A stretch of DNA of 16,340 nt from Acetobacteraceae bacterium UBA6159 (GTDB taxonomy: Bacteria; Pseudomonadota; Alphaproteobacteria; Acetobacterales; Acetobacteraceae): the NCBI GenBank assembly GCA_002422345.1, contig DIUL01000219.1, forward strand, positions 3,996 through 20,335. Reading direction: 5' to 3'. Shown in pieces: positions 1 to 6,494 of the stretch (positions are counted from its first letter, which is position 1; each line of letters begins with the position of its first letter). The translations under genes and the position numbers were made by a program. Under the pieces are notes generated by a model. The model saw nothing but the letters and a program-made list of their open reading frames with translations. It was not told the origin of the DNA and searched no databases.

Positions 1-669
1 GCCATGGGCCGCGCCATCGTGCGCAACCCCAAGGTGTTCCTGTTCGATGAGCCTTTGTCGAACCTGGATGCCAAATTGCGCGTGCAGATGCGGACCGAGA
101 TCAAGAAGGTCCACCAGATGGTGCCGACGACCACCGTCTACGTCACCCATGACCAGGTGGAGGCGATGACGCTCGCCGACCGCGTCGTGGTCATGAACCA
201 AGGCATCATCGAGCAGGTGGGCGCCCCGCAGGAGCTGTACCACAACCCAGCAACGCGGTTCGTGGCGGGATTCATCGGCTCCCCCGCCATGAACTTCCTG
301 CCGGTGCAGGTGCTGGACGATGGCGGGCTGAAGATCCAGTTGGCGGACGGGACCAAGCTTGCGGTGCCGCCCGCGAAGGTCGACCGTTATGGCCCGCACA
401 AGGGCAAGCGGATGACGCTGGGCATCCGCCCCGAGCATCTGACCGAGACGCGGGAGAACGCGAAAGCCGGCGTGCAGCAGATGAACGCGCTGGTCGACGT
501 CGTGGAGCCGATGGGCATGGAAACCCTGGTCCACTTCTTCATCGATGGCGTCGCCATGTGCGCGCGGGTCGATCCGCTGACGATCGCGCGTCCCGGGGAA
601 ATCCTGCCGCTGGCCGCGGACATGAACAACATGCACCTGATCGACGACCAGACGCACAAGGTGGTTTGA
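1..669 (+). CDS. ugpC: UgpC/MalK-type ABC transporter ATP-binding protein (C-terminal part)
   Basis: This is the nucleotide-binding subunit of a carbohydrate or glycerol-3-phosphate importer, acting on the cytoplasmic face of the inner membrane. The window opens within the gene: the frame runs from base 1, and the visible 222 residues start just after where the ABC signature would lie. Visible are Walker B with its catalytic glutamate (VFLFDEP), the D-loop (SNLDAKLR) and the H-loop (VYVTHDQVEAMTLADR). A TOBE-type regulatory domain follows, including the SPAMNFL and GIRPEHL segments typical of the UgpC/MalK/MsmK group. The family is usually about 350-370 residues, so roughly 140 are missing, with Walker A among them. 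The gene ends at a strong intrinsic terminator, so it is probably the last gene of its operon. The family call is firm. The substrate is inference, because these ATPases look alike whether they serve glycerol-3-phosphate, maltose or polyols, and the permease genes are out of view. Confidence 0.88.
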   Translation, partial: AMGRAIVRNPKVFLFDEPLSNLDAKLRVQMRTEIKKVHQMVPTTTVYVTHDQVEAMTLADRVVVMNQGIIEQVGAPQELYHNPATRFVAGFIGSPAMNFLPVQVLDDGGLKIQLADGTKLAVPPAKVDRYGPHKGKRMTLGIRPEHLTETRENAKAGVQQMNALVDVVEPMGMETLVHFFIDGVAMCARVDPLTIARPGEILPLAADMNNMHLIDDQTHKVV

Positions 670-693
670 GGGAGAGTTCTTTCTGTTTCGGGG

Positions 694-729
694 GCGGTGG
701 TTGGGTGTTGGGATCGACCACCGCTTTTT
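694..729 (+). terminator. Intrinsic terminator after the ugpC-like gene
   Basis: An 8-bp perfect stem (GCGGTGGT at 694-701, ACCACCGC at 717-724) closes a 15-nt loop and is followed at once by five T residues (725-729). It begins 25 bp after the ABC ATPase stop codon. This is a classical Rho-independent terminator for the plus strand. Confidence 0.78.
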
Positions 730-730
730 C

Positions 731-845
731 AGCACGGAGAAGCAGGGAGGTTGCACGGAGGTAAGTGGAGGGTGTGTGAACATCGGCCGTTGCCCGGTGA
801 GGCTCCTCCGTGTCCCTTGGTGACTCCTCCCTTCTTCTCCGTGCT
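731..845. repeat. Nested inverted repeat of CACGGAG-type units
   Basis: The left arm at 731-750 (AGCACGGAGAAG...) and the right arm at 826-845 are reverse complements at 19 of 20 positions. A second pair lies inside it: CACGGAGG at 754-761 and CCTCCGTG at 805-812. The CACGGAG unit thus occurs twice in each arm. The spacer between the inner arms shows no convincing gene. Similar CACGGAG-rich intergenic repeats occur in several bacterial groups, but their role is unknown. It could fold as a long hairpin in RNA from either strand. Confidence 0.6.
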
Positions 846-886
846 TCATCAGCCGAGGGAAAATCAGGACGGGGACCCATCCACGA

Positions 887-909
887 AGCGCGACAGAATT
901 TGTCGCGCT
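887..909. repeat. Perfect 9-bp palindromic hairpin downstream of the GST gene
   Basis: AGCGCGACA (887-895) and TGTCGCGCT (901-909) form a perfect stem around the 5-nt loop GAATT. It lies 28 bp beyond the stop codon of the minus-strand glutathione S-transferase gene. It could be that gene's terminator, but the minus-strand product of the hairpin is followed by only two T residues, so it may instead be a protein-binding palindrome or an RNA 3'-end stabiliser. Confidence 0.5.
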
Positions 910-937
910 CCGGTAGCCCCCTGCCCCGCTCCCTCCC

Positions 938-1576
938 TCAGACCACGGCTTGGCTGGAGATGTGCGTCCGATACGCCGGCCGCTCACAAAGACGGTCATA
1001 CCAGGCACGGATGTTCGGCAGGTCCGGCCGCTCCAGCCCCAGATAATCCATGTTGAACCAGCGATGCGCGTGGACACCCCAGGGGATGTCGGCCAGGGTG
1101 AAGTCCGCCCCAGCGATGAAGGCGTGCCGGCCGAGGCGCGGTTCGATGAAGCTCCAGGCCTTGGCGGTGTCGTGGATTGCCTGCTGGAGCGCCGCCATGT
1201 CGCGCTGGTCGGCCGGCGTGCGCACCAGGCCCCAGAAGACCTGGCTCATGGGTCGGTTGAAGGTGGTCTGCTGCGCGTCCATCCAGCGGTCGACATTGGC
1301 GCGCGCCTGCGGCTCCCGCGGCCATAGTGGCGAGTTGGGGGCGTGCGCGTGGCAGAGATAGCGCAGGATCGCGTTGCTCTCCCATAGCGTGAAGTCGCCT
1401 TCCTGGAGCGTCGGTACCAGGCCGGTCGGGTTCATCCCCCGGTATTCAGCCGTGTCGGTCTTGCCGAACGATCCGCCGACGTCGATCCGCTCGAACGGCA
1501 GGTCCAGTTCGCCCAGCCCCCACAGCACCTTCATGACATTGCTCGACGTTTTGCGGCCCCAAACGATGCGCTGCAT
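938..1576 (-). CDS. Glutathione S-transferase family protein
   Basis: A cytosolic GST of 212 residues, the usual family length. Such enzymes conjugate glutathione to electrophiles or act in catabolic steps. The N-terminal thioredoxin-fold domain covers residues 1 to about 78. It carries an early Ser-rich segment (KTSSNVMKV, 9-17) where the catalytic Ser or Tyr usually lies, the cis-proline region (LVPTL, 53-57) and the glutathione-binding ESNAI (66-70). An all-helical C-terminal domain follows, with the N-capping-like segment FTLADIPWG at 159-167. The start was set at 1576 because GGGGAGAG lies just upstream of that ATG. A longer frame reaching 1675 would overlap dsbB and has no family-like sequence in its extra 33 residues. 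It is divergent from dsbB, with about 65 bp between them. The substrate cannot be inferred. Confidence 0.87.
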   Translation of the reverse strand: MQRIVWGRKTSSNVMKVLWGLGELDLPFERIDVGGSFGKTDTAEYRGMNPTGLVPTLQEGDFTLWESNAILRYLCHAHAPNSPLWPREPQARANVDRWMDAQQTTFNRPMSQVFWGLVRTPADQRDMAALQQAIHDTAKAWSFIEPRLGRHAFIAGADFTLADIPWGVHAHRWFNMDYLGLERPDLPNIRAWYDRLCERPAYRTHISSQAVV

Positions 1577-1641
1577 GTCTTGTCTCTCCCCGGTATGAAG
1601 GCTGGCACAGTAGCGCGGATCGGCAACTTGCGCGACCGCCG

Positions 1642-2160
1642 ATGCGGGTCCAAATGCGGGGCATGAGACGACCATCCGTCCGCACGATCGGTCTGACCGG
1701 CGCCCTGACCTGCGCGATCGCCCTGCTCGTGGCGCACGGGTCGGAGACGTTCGGGGAACTGGTGCCCTGCGCGCTGTGCCTGTGGGAGCGTTGGCCCTAC
1801 CGGATCGCCGCCCTGTGCGGCGTGGCCGCGGCCTTCCTGCCCGGCCCCGCGGCGCGCGCGATGGCCTGGGGAATGATCCTGGTGATCGCCGGCGGGGCGG
1901 GCATCGCCCTTGTCCATGTAGGCGTCGAGTTCGGCTGGTGGCCGAGCCCTCTGCCGGAATGCGCGGCGCCGACGCTGTCGATGGGGTCGATCTCGGACCG
2001 CCTCGCCTCGATGCCCGCGCGCCCGTCCAAGCCCTGTGATGAGCCGGTGTTCCTGGTGCCCTTCCTGCCGCTGTCGATGGCGGCCATCAACCTGCTGTTC
2101 GCCACGACCCTGGCCGCCCTGCTGGCCTTCGCGATGCCGCCGAGGAGACTCCGCCCATGA
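1642..2160 (+). CDS. dsbB: Disulfide bond formation protein DsbB family
   Basis: An inner-membrane protein that reoxidises DsbA-type periplasmic thiol oxidases and passes the electrons to ubiquinone. About four hydrophobic segments are visible (roughly residues 14-32, 52-67, 72-92 and 143-165). The first periplasmic loop carries the redox pair CALC (C43, C46) followed by ER, so R50 matches the quinone-interacting Arg of E. coli DsbB (C-x-x-C-x-x-E-R). The second loop carries the other pair, C107 and C132. All four catalytic cysteines are therefore present. Three in-frame ATGs exist (1642, 1654, 1663) and none has a strong ribosome site, so the first few residues are uncertain. The stop overlaps the coq7 start in ATGA, which suggests translational coupling. 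The link makes sense because Coq7 helps make the quinone that DsbB reduces. Confidence 0.86.
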   Translation: MRVQMRGMRRPSVRTIGLTGALTCAIALLVAHGSETFGELVPCALCLWERWPYRIAALCGVAAAFLPGPAARAMAWGMILVIAGGAGIALVHVGVEFGWWPSPLPECAAPTLSMGSISDRLASMPARPSKPCDEPVFLVPFLPLSMAAINLLFATTLAALLAFAMPPRRLRP

Positions 2161-2705
2161 CCGCCCTCCCCCATGCGCTACCGGGTGACCGCACCGCTCG
2201 CCAGGACGTGGCGCGGATGGTGCGGGTGGATCATGCCGGAGAGTATGGCGCGGCGCGGATCTATGCCGGGCAGTTGGCGGTACTGCGGAACAGCGACAAG
2301 GCGGACCTGATCCGCCACATGCAGGCGCAGGAACATGAGCACCTGAGCACCTTCAACGGCCTGATCGCGCGCCGACGGGTGCGTCCGACCGCTTTGCTGC
2401 CGTTCTGGCACCTGGCTGGCTTCGCCCTGGGTGCCGTGACCGCGGCAATGGGAGAACGCGCGGCAATGGCCTGCACCGTCGCGGTAGAGGAAGTGATCGA
2501 CGAACACTACAGCGCGCAGATCGCGGACCTCGGTGACCGGGAGCCGGCGCTGCGGGAAACGATCGAGCGGTTCCGGGCCGAGGAACTGGAACACCGCGAC
2601 ATCGGCCTGGAACACGGGGCGGAGGACGCGCCCGGCTACCGGTTCCTGTCCGCCGCGATCAAGGCGGGTTGCAAGGTGGCGATCAGGCTCAGCGAACGGG
2701 TCTGA
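2157..2705 (+). CDS. coq7: Coq7-family demethoxyubiquinone hydroxylase
   Basis: A membrane-associated di-iron monooxygenase catalysing a late ring hydroxylation of ubiquinone biosynthesis (3-demethoxyubiquinol to 3-demethylubiquinol). At 182 residues it has the length of bacterial Coq7 proteins. The carboxylate-bridged di-iron ligands are visible: E29 in VDHAGEYGA, E59 and H62 in QEHEH, the glutamates of the VEEVIDEHY segment (110-118), and E143 and H146 in EELEHRD. The duplicated pattern of two E...ExxH sets is complete, so it is probably active. The ATG overlaps the dsbB stop by 4 bp, so it is very likely co-transcribed and coupled. A stable hairpin follows the stop codon. Coq7 is typical of alphaproteobacteria and mitochondria, which supports the taxonomic guess. 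Confidence 0.92.
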   Translation: MTALPHALPGDRTARQDVARMVRVDHAGEYGAARIYAGQLAVLRNSDKADLIRHMQAQEHEHLSTFNGLIARRRVRPTALLPFWHLAGFALGAVTAAMGERAAMACTVAVEEVIDEHYSAQIADLGDREPALRETIERFRAEELEHRDIGLEHGAEDAPGYRFLSAAIKAGCKVAIRLSERV

Positions 2706-2719
2706 GCAAGGCGGCTGGC

Positions 2720-2740
2720 GGGGTGGGTCAGGCCCACCCC
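2720..2740. terminator. Putative bidirectional hairpin between coq7 and a convergent gene
   Basis: GGGGTGGG (2720-2727) pairs perfectly with CCCACCCC (2733-2740) around the 5-nt loop TCAGG. It fills the 48-bp gap between two convergent genes, which fits a shared terminator. There is no T-tract on either side, so termination may be Rho-assisted or the hairpin may only protect 3' ends. Confidence 0.55.
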
Positions 2741-2753
2741 GGGACTGTCCGGC

Positions 2754-3716
2754 TCAGGCCGCGAGGTCCAGCGCGCCCTCGGGTCCGATGCCGGCCTGGC
2801 GCAGAGCCTCCCGCAGGCGGTCCCGTTCGGCGTCGGTGATGCGGACCAGAGGCGGGCGGACCACGGCGCGTTCCATACGGCCGAGCATGACGAGGCATTC
2901 CTTCATGCGGTTGTGCATGTCGAGGGCGGGGGCCGCGTAGAAGGCCTGGGCCAGGGGATAGATGCGGTCGTTGATCGCCCGGGCGCGCCGCAGATCATTG
3001 GTCTGGATTGCCTGGAACAAGGCAGCCTGCAGGTCGGGAATCACGCTGCCTGAGCCTGACAGCAGCCCCGCCGCGCCCATCGTCAGGGAGTGCATGAGCC
3101 AGGCCGAATGGGTGGTCAGCACGTTGACCGGGCGGCTGAGCGACTGGAGCGTCCGGATCTGCCGCTCATGCAGCATCGGATCGTTGCACCAGTCCTTGAT
3201 GGCGCGAATGGAGGGGATGGCCTCGGCCATCTTCACGATCGTGTCCAGCGGATAGCTGAGCGTGCTGCGTTCCGGGTAGGCGAAGACGATGATCGGCAGG
3301 TCGGTGGCGTCGGCGATGGTGGAGAAATGGGCGATCGCCATTTCGGGCCGAAGCTGCCCGCCCATGGAGAAGACCTGGGAGGGGAACACCAGGATCGCCG
3401 CGGCCCCATGCCGTTCAGCCATGCGGGCGAGCTTCGCCGCCTGATGGGAGCCATCGGCCCAGACACCGCTGATAACGGGCAGGCGGTCACCGACTTCCTC
3501 CATGGTCACGTCGAGGATGCGTTCCTGTTCCTCGAACGTGCAGGCATGGACCTCGGAGGCATGGCCGTTGACCGTGATCGCCGAGAGGCCGCGCGTGCGG
3601 GCGACATCGCGCAGATGGGCGCGGGTGCCGGCTTCGTCGATCGAGCAATCGTCGTTCAGCGCCAGGAGGGTGGCGGGAATGACACCGTGGGGGAGGTCGT
3701 CCTTGAAGCGGGGCAT
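2754..3716 (-). CDS. Dihydrodipicolinate synthase-superfamily lyase/aldolase
   Basis: A 320-residue TIM-barrel protein of the DHDPS/N-acetylneuraminate lyase superfamily, class I aldolases that work through a Schiff base with a 2-oxo acid. The Schiff-base lysine is visible as K174 in IRAIKDW, and the active-site tyrosine as Y147 in VFAYPER. The pyruvate-carboxylate motif, GTTGE in true DapA, is replaced by NGHASE (50-55), and the C-terminal region is longer than in DapA. It is therefore probably not the lysine-pathway enzyme, even though dapB is also in this window. A catabolic role in sugar-acid or hydroxy-acid breakdown is likely, substrate unknown. The start has only a weak AAGAGA upstream. 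It is divergent from yraN with 63 bp between them and convergent with coq7. Confidence 0.83.
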   Translation of the reverse strand: MPRFKDDLPHGVIPATLLALNDDCSIDEAGTRAHLRDVARTRGLSAITVNGHASEVHACTFEEQERILDVTMEEVGDRLPVISGVWADGSHQAAKLARMAERHGAAAILVFPSQVFSMGGQLRPEMAIAHFSTIADATDLPIIVFAYPERSTLSYPLDTIVKMAEAIPSIRAIKDWCNDPMLHERQIRTLQSLSRPVNVLTTHSAWLMHSLTMGAAGLLSGSGSVIPDLQAALFQAIQTNDLRRARAINDRIYPLAQAFYAAPALDMHNRMKECLVMLGRMERAVVRPPLVRITDAERDRLREALRQAGIGPEGALDLAA

Positions 3717-3779
3717 GGCGGGTTCTCTTGGTGGCGTTTCGTTAGGGGGATGTTAACCGGTTCAGGGTCATCCTGCATC

Positions 3780-4148
3780 ATGGAAGGACGCACCCGCCCC
3801 ACATCCCATGCCCGCGGTGTCGCGGCCGAGGATGCCGCCTGTTCCGCCCTGCGCGCCGATGGGTGGACGATCCTGGCCCGCCGCCGCCGCACGCCAGCGG
3901 GCGAGATCGACATCCTGGCTGAACGCGACGGATTGCTGGCGGTGGTCGAGGTGAAGGCCCGTGCCCGCCTGTCGGAGGCCGCGGTCGCGGTGACGCCTCG
4001 GCAACAGGCCCGGTTGCTGGAAGCGACGGACCTGATCCTGGCCGAGAATCCCGACTGGGGTGCGAACGGGGTCCGCTTTGACCTGCTGCTTGTCGATGCC
4101 GCGGGCCGGGTGCGCCGGATCGCCGACGCCTTCCGGCGGGAGGGTTAG
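3780..4148 (+). CDS. yraN: YraN family protein (UPF0102), nuclease-like fold
   Basis: A 122-residue protein of the widespread UPF0102 family, which has a restriction-endonuclease-like fold; the cellular role is not settled. The family core is visible: GEIDILA (41-47), the EVKAR motif (57-61), then RFDLLLV (99-105) and the C-terminal DAF. D44, E57 and K59 give a PD-(D/E)xK-type metal site. The start was placed at 3780 from family length. The same frame stays open far upstream, but that part is antisense to the lyase gene and is not YraN-like. ATG 3750 is possible, but its G-rich tract is too close to be a good ribosome site. The stop overlaps the stop of the convergent HTH gene by 4 bp. Confidence 0.85.
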   Translation: MEGRTRPTSHARGVAAEDAACSALRADGWTILARRRRTPAGEIDILAERDGLLAVVEVKARARLSEAAVAVTPRQQARLLEATDLILAENPDWGANGVRFDLLLVDAAGRVRRIADAFRREG

Positions 4149-4495
4149 AGAGCAATCGCAACGGTGATCCGGTCGGCGGTCGTATGCAGGCCTCCGTCGA
4201 CCCGATGCAGCAGCCCGGCGGTTTCCAGGGCGGTCACGTCGACATGGACTCGGCTGTATTGCCGGTCGATTTCCCGCGCCAGGCCGCTGATGGTCAGGCC
4301 CGGATGGCCGTGGACGTAGCGCAGCAGGCGATAGCGTTCGCCGGTGAGGACGGATGACAGGCCTTCCCAGGAATCGAACGACAGGACCCGGCTGGCGGCC
4401 ACGGTTTCGCCGCTGTCGGAGCGTTTCCAGGCATCCAGGAAGTCGGCGGCGTCCTGTTCGAGGGATCCACCCACGATGACCTTCACATCAGACAT
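4145..4495 (-). CDS. Winged-helix DNA-binding protein, probable antitoxin of a TumE-type pair
   Basis: A 116-residue protein with an N-terminal arm (VKVIVGG at 4-10, then a helical stretch) and a MarR/HVO_A0114-like winged helix-turn-helix at about 50-100: LTGERYRLLRYV, then ISGLAREIDRQYSRVHVDVTALETAGLL, and a short wing rich in Gly and His. Proteins of this type are commonly encoded next to DUF6516/TumE proteins and are annotated as the DNA-binding antitoxin that represses the operon. Here it lies 12 bp downstream of such a gene, with a good AAAGGA ribosome site. Its last 4 bases overlap the stop of convergent yraN. The pairing is firm from the sequence; the antitoxin role is inferred from family and context. 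Confidence 0.68.
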   Translation of the reverse strand: MSDVKVIVGGSLEQDAADFLDAWKRSDSGETVAASRVLSFDSWEGLSSVLTGERYRLLRYVHGHPGLTISGLAREIDRQYSRVHVDVTALETAGLLHRVDGGLHTTADRITVAIAL

Positions 4496-4507
4496 GATCT
4501 TGTCCTT

Positions 4508-4822
4508 TCAGCACTGCCGGCGCGCTGCACGAACATCGGCGAGGAAATCAGCCATGAGCTGTTCCGGGGAGGTAAAGGCATATGGCTCCTGATGCGGGCC
4601 ATAATGACGATGGTCTCCCTTGCCGCGTTCGTTGTCGTATCCGATCAGGCGTCCTTCTTCATTGCCATAGAACAGGGAATACTTGAGCCGATGCGCGGAC
4701 CCTTGCACCGGCGTAGGCACTTCCCACAGAACCATCTCGGCGATCATCCCGTCATCGAAGACACGCTTGCGCTGGAGGATCAGCCTTGCCCTGCGTATAA
4801 CAATTTCCGTGATAGGTATCAA
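4508..4822 (-). CDS. TumE/DUF6516-like probable toxin
   Basis: A 104-residue protein resembling the TumE (DUF6516) toxin family. The visible hallmarks are a short hydrophobic N-terminal strand (TEIVIRRARLIL), the central RLKYSLFYGNEEGRLIGYDN segment (45-64) with its conserved YDN, a His-rich patch HRHYGPH (71-77) and the ending SPEQLMADFLADV. These proteins pair with small winged-helix antitoxins, and the next gene is one. The start is TTG at 4822. AGGAG lies 8 nt before it (4831-4835 on the plus strand), and the ATG at 4829 is out of frame. The next in-frame Met would remove 25 residues, including conserved ones. The gene begins 18 bp after the comM stop, so read-through from comM is possible. 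Base composition looks less GC-rich than the flanking genes. Toxicity and mechanism are inferred, not shown. Confidence 0.65.
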   Translation of the reverse strand: MIPITEIVIRRARLILQRKRVFDDGMIAEMVLWEVPTPVQGSAHRLKYSLFYGNEEGRLIGYDNERGKGDHRHYGPHQEPYAFTSPEQLMADFLADVRAARRQC

Positions 4823-4830
4823 GTTCCATT

Positions 4831-4835
4831 CTCCT
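4831..4835 (-). promoter_or_regulatory. Ribosome binding site deciding the TTG start of the TumE-like gene
   Basis: AGGAG on the minus strand lies 8 nt before TTG 4822 and just inside the comM stop codon (4841-4843). It also stands one base before an out-of-frame ATG at 4829, too close for normal initiation. This spacing argument is the reason for calling a TTG start. Confidence 0.6.
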
Positions 4836-4840
4836 GCTGT

Positions 4841-6337
4841 TTACGAGCGGCCGGGAACGCGGTGCCGGAACGCCAGGGCCTCGGCGACATGCGGGCGGGC
4901 CACGCTGTCCGCGCCGGCGAGGTCGGCGATCGAGCGGGACACGCGGATGATGCGGGTGTAGCCGCGCGGTGAGAGGCGGAGCTTCTCCATCGCCTGCTCG
5001 ACCAGGCGGTGTGCTTCCGGCAGCAAGGTGATGTCCTTGGCATCGGCCTCGGCGTTGCACGCGGGTCCGTCGGCGCCATAGCGGGCGGCCTGTACGGAAC
5101 GGGCCCGCGCGACGCGGGCAGCGACCACGGCGGTCGCCTCTCCGGGCGGGGCATGGGCGAGTTCCGCGGCCGTCGCCGGCTGAACGTCCACGGCCAGGTC
5201 GATCCGGTCCAGCACCGGCCCGCTGATGCGGTTGCGGTAGTCTTCTCCGCAGCGGGGCGCCCGCCCGCACTCGCGCGATCCGTCCCCCAGGTAACCGCAG
5301 CGGCAGGGGTTCATCGCGGCCACCAACTGGAACCTAGCCGGGTAGGTCACATGGGCGGTCGCGCGGGACACCGTTGTCCGTCCCGACTCCATCGGACCGC
5401 GCAAAGCTTCAAGGGCCTGGCGGGGGAATTCCGGCAGTTCGTCCAGGAACAGCACGCCGCGATGGGCGAGCGACACCTCCCCCGGCTTTGCCCTCTGCCC
5501 GCCGCCGGCCAGGGCGGCCTGGGACGCGGAGTGATGCGGCTCTCGGAACGGTGGGCGCATGACCAGCCGCCCGCCATCCAGCAGGCCGGCGACGCTGTGG
5601 ACCATGCTGACCTCCAACGCCGAACGCGGGTCCAGGTTGGGCAGCAGACCGGGCAGGCGGGCGGCGAGCATGGATTTGCCGGCGCCGGGCGGCCCGATCA
5701 GCAGCAGATTGTGGCCGCCCGCCGCCGCGATCTCGAGCGCGCGACGGGACGATTCCATGCCCTTCACGTCGCGCAGGTCGGGACCCGGCAACGCGTCCGC
5801 GACACCGGCGGTGACGGGCGGGGTGAGCACCTGGGTGCCCTTGAAGTGGTTGATGAGCGACAGGAGGTCGGGTGGCGCCAGCACCTCGATCCTGCCGGCC
5901 CAGGCCGCCTCCCCGCCCTGGCTTGCCGGGCAGATCAGGCCCAGGTCCCGCGCCGACGCCCCGATCGCGGCCGGCAGGACCCCGGCGACCGGGCTTAGCA
6001 GACCGTCCAGGGACAATTCTCCCAACGCCGCATATCCGGCGATCTCCTCGCGCGGCAGGACTTCCATCGCCGCGAGAATGCCGAGCGCGAGGGGGAGATC
6101 GTAGTGGCTGCCCTCCTTGGCGAGGTCGGCGGGCTTCAGGTTGATCAGCACCTTTCGGGGCGGCAACGACAGGCCCATGGCGGCGAAGGCGGCGCGGACA
6201 CGCTCCTTCGCCTCGGCCACGGCCTTGTCGGGCAGGCCCACCAGGATCAGTGCGGGCGTGCCGCTGCTGATCTGGATCTGGACTTCAACCGGCACGGCCT
6301 CGATGCCGGAGAAAGCGAATGTGTGGGCGCGGGCCAT
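4841..6337 (-). CDS. comM: ComM/YifB family Mg-chelatase-like AAA+ ATPase
   Basis: A 498-residue cytoplasmic AAA+ helicase-like protein, close to the 506 residues of E. coli YifB. ComM promotes branch migration during integration of incoming DNA in natural transformation, and it is also present in many species not known to be competent. The N-terminal domain (GIEAVPVEVQIQ to about 170) has a Lon-protease-like look. The AAA core has Walker A GPPGAGKS (215-222), Walker B VLFLDE (295-300) and SGPVLDRID (372-380). A four-cysteine patch follows MNPC (C345, C347, C357, C363). The C-terminal Mg-chelatase domain contains LSPRGYTRIIRVSRSIADL. The start at 6337 gives the family-like N-terminus; ATG 6364 would add nine residues and has a G-rich upstream stretch. 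It is divergent from the GMC gene. The TumE-like pair follows directly downstream on the same strand. Confidence 0.92.
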   Translation of the reverse strand: MARAHTFAFSGIEAVPVEVQIQISSGTPALILVGLPDKAVAEAKERVRAAFAAMGLSLPPRKVLINLKPADLAKEGSHYDLPLALGILAAMEVLPREEIAGYAALGELSLDGLLSPVAGVLPAAIGASARDLGLICPASQGGEAAWAGRIEVLAPPDLLSLINHFKGTQVLTPPVTAGVADALPGPDLRDVKGMESSRRALEIAAAGGHNLLLIGPPGAGKSMLAARLPGLLPNLDPRSALEVSMVHSVAGLLDGGRLVMRPPFREPHHSASQAALAGGGQRAKPGEVSLAHRGVLFLDELPEFPRQALEALRGPMESGRTTVSRATAHVTYPARFQLVAAMNPCRCGYLGDGSRECGRAPRCGEDYRNRISGPVLDRIDLAVDVQPATAAELAHAPPGEATAVVAARVARARSVQAARYGADGPACNAEADAKDITLLPEAHRLVEQAMEKLRLSPRGYTRIIRVSRSIADLAGADSVARPHVAEALAFRHRVPGRS

Positions 6338-6494
6338 AGTGGCCGAGGGGGAACGGCTGCTCATGCCCCGCAGGATGGCGGCAAAAGGTAAAGAAGCTCG
6401 TAACACCGATGGAAGAAGCGGCGGGCCGGCCGAGGATTGCCACGACAGGACCGGCGGGCAATGCTGGCTGCACAAAAGAAACCAGGAGGAAGCC

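Noticed and set aside
754..812. CRISPR-like direct repeats of CACGGAG
   Set aside because: The units are short and inverted, with no regular spacers and no cas genes.
3090..3779. Upstream extension of the yraN frame
   Set aside because: It lies antisense over the lyase gene. The translation is not YraN-like, and the family length fits a start at 3780.
5009..5998. 329-codon plus-strand frame inside comM
   Set aside because: It is antisense to intact ComM motifs (Walker A, Walker B, zinc cysteines) and has no recognisable domain.
6117..6494. N-terminal extension of the GMC gene
   Set aside because: It is antisense to comM. The AGGAGG before ATG 6495 and the flavin fold starting there define the start.
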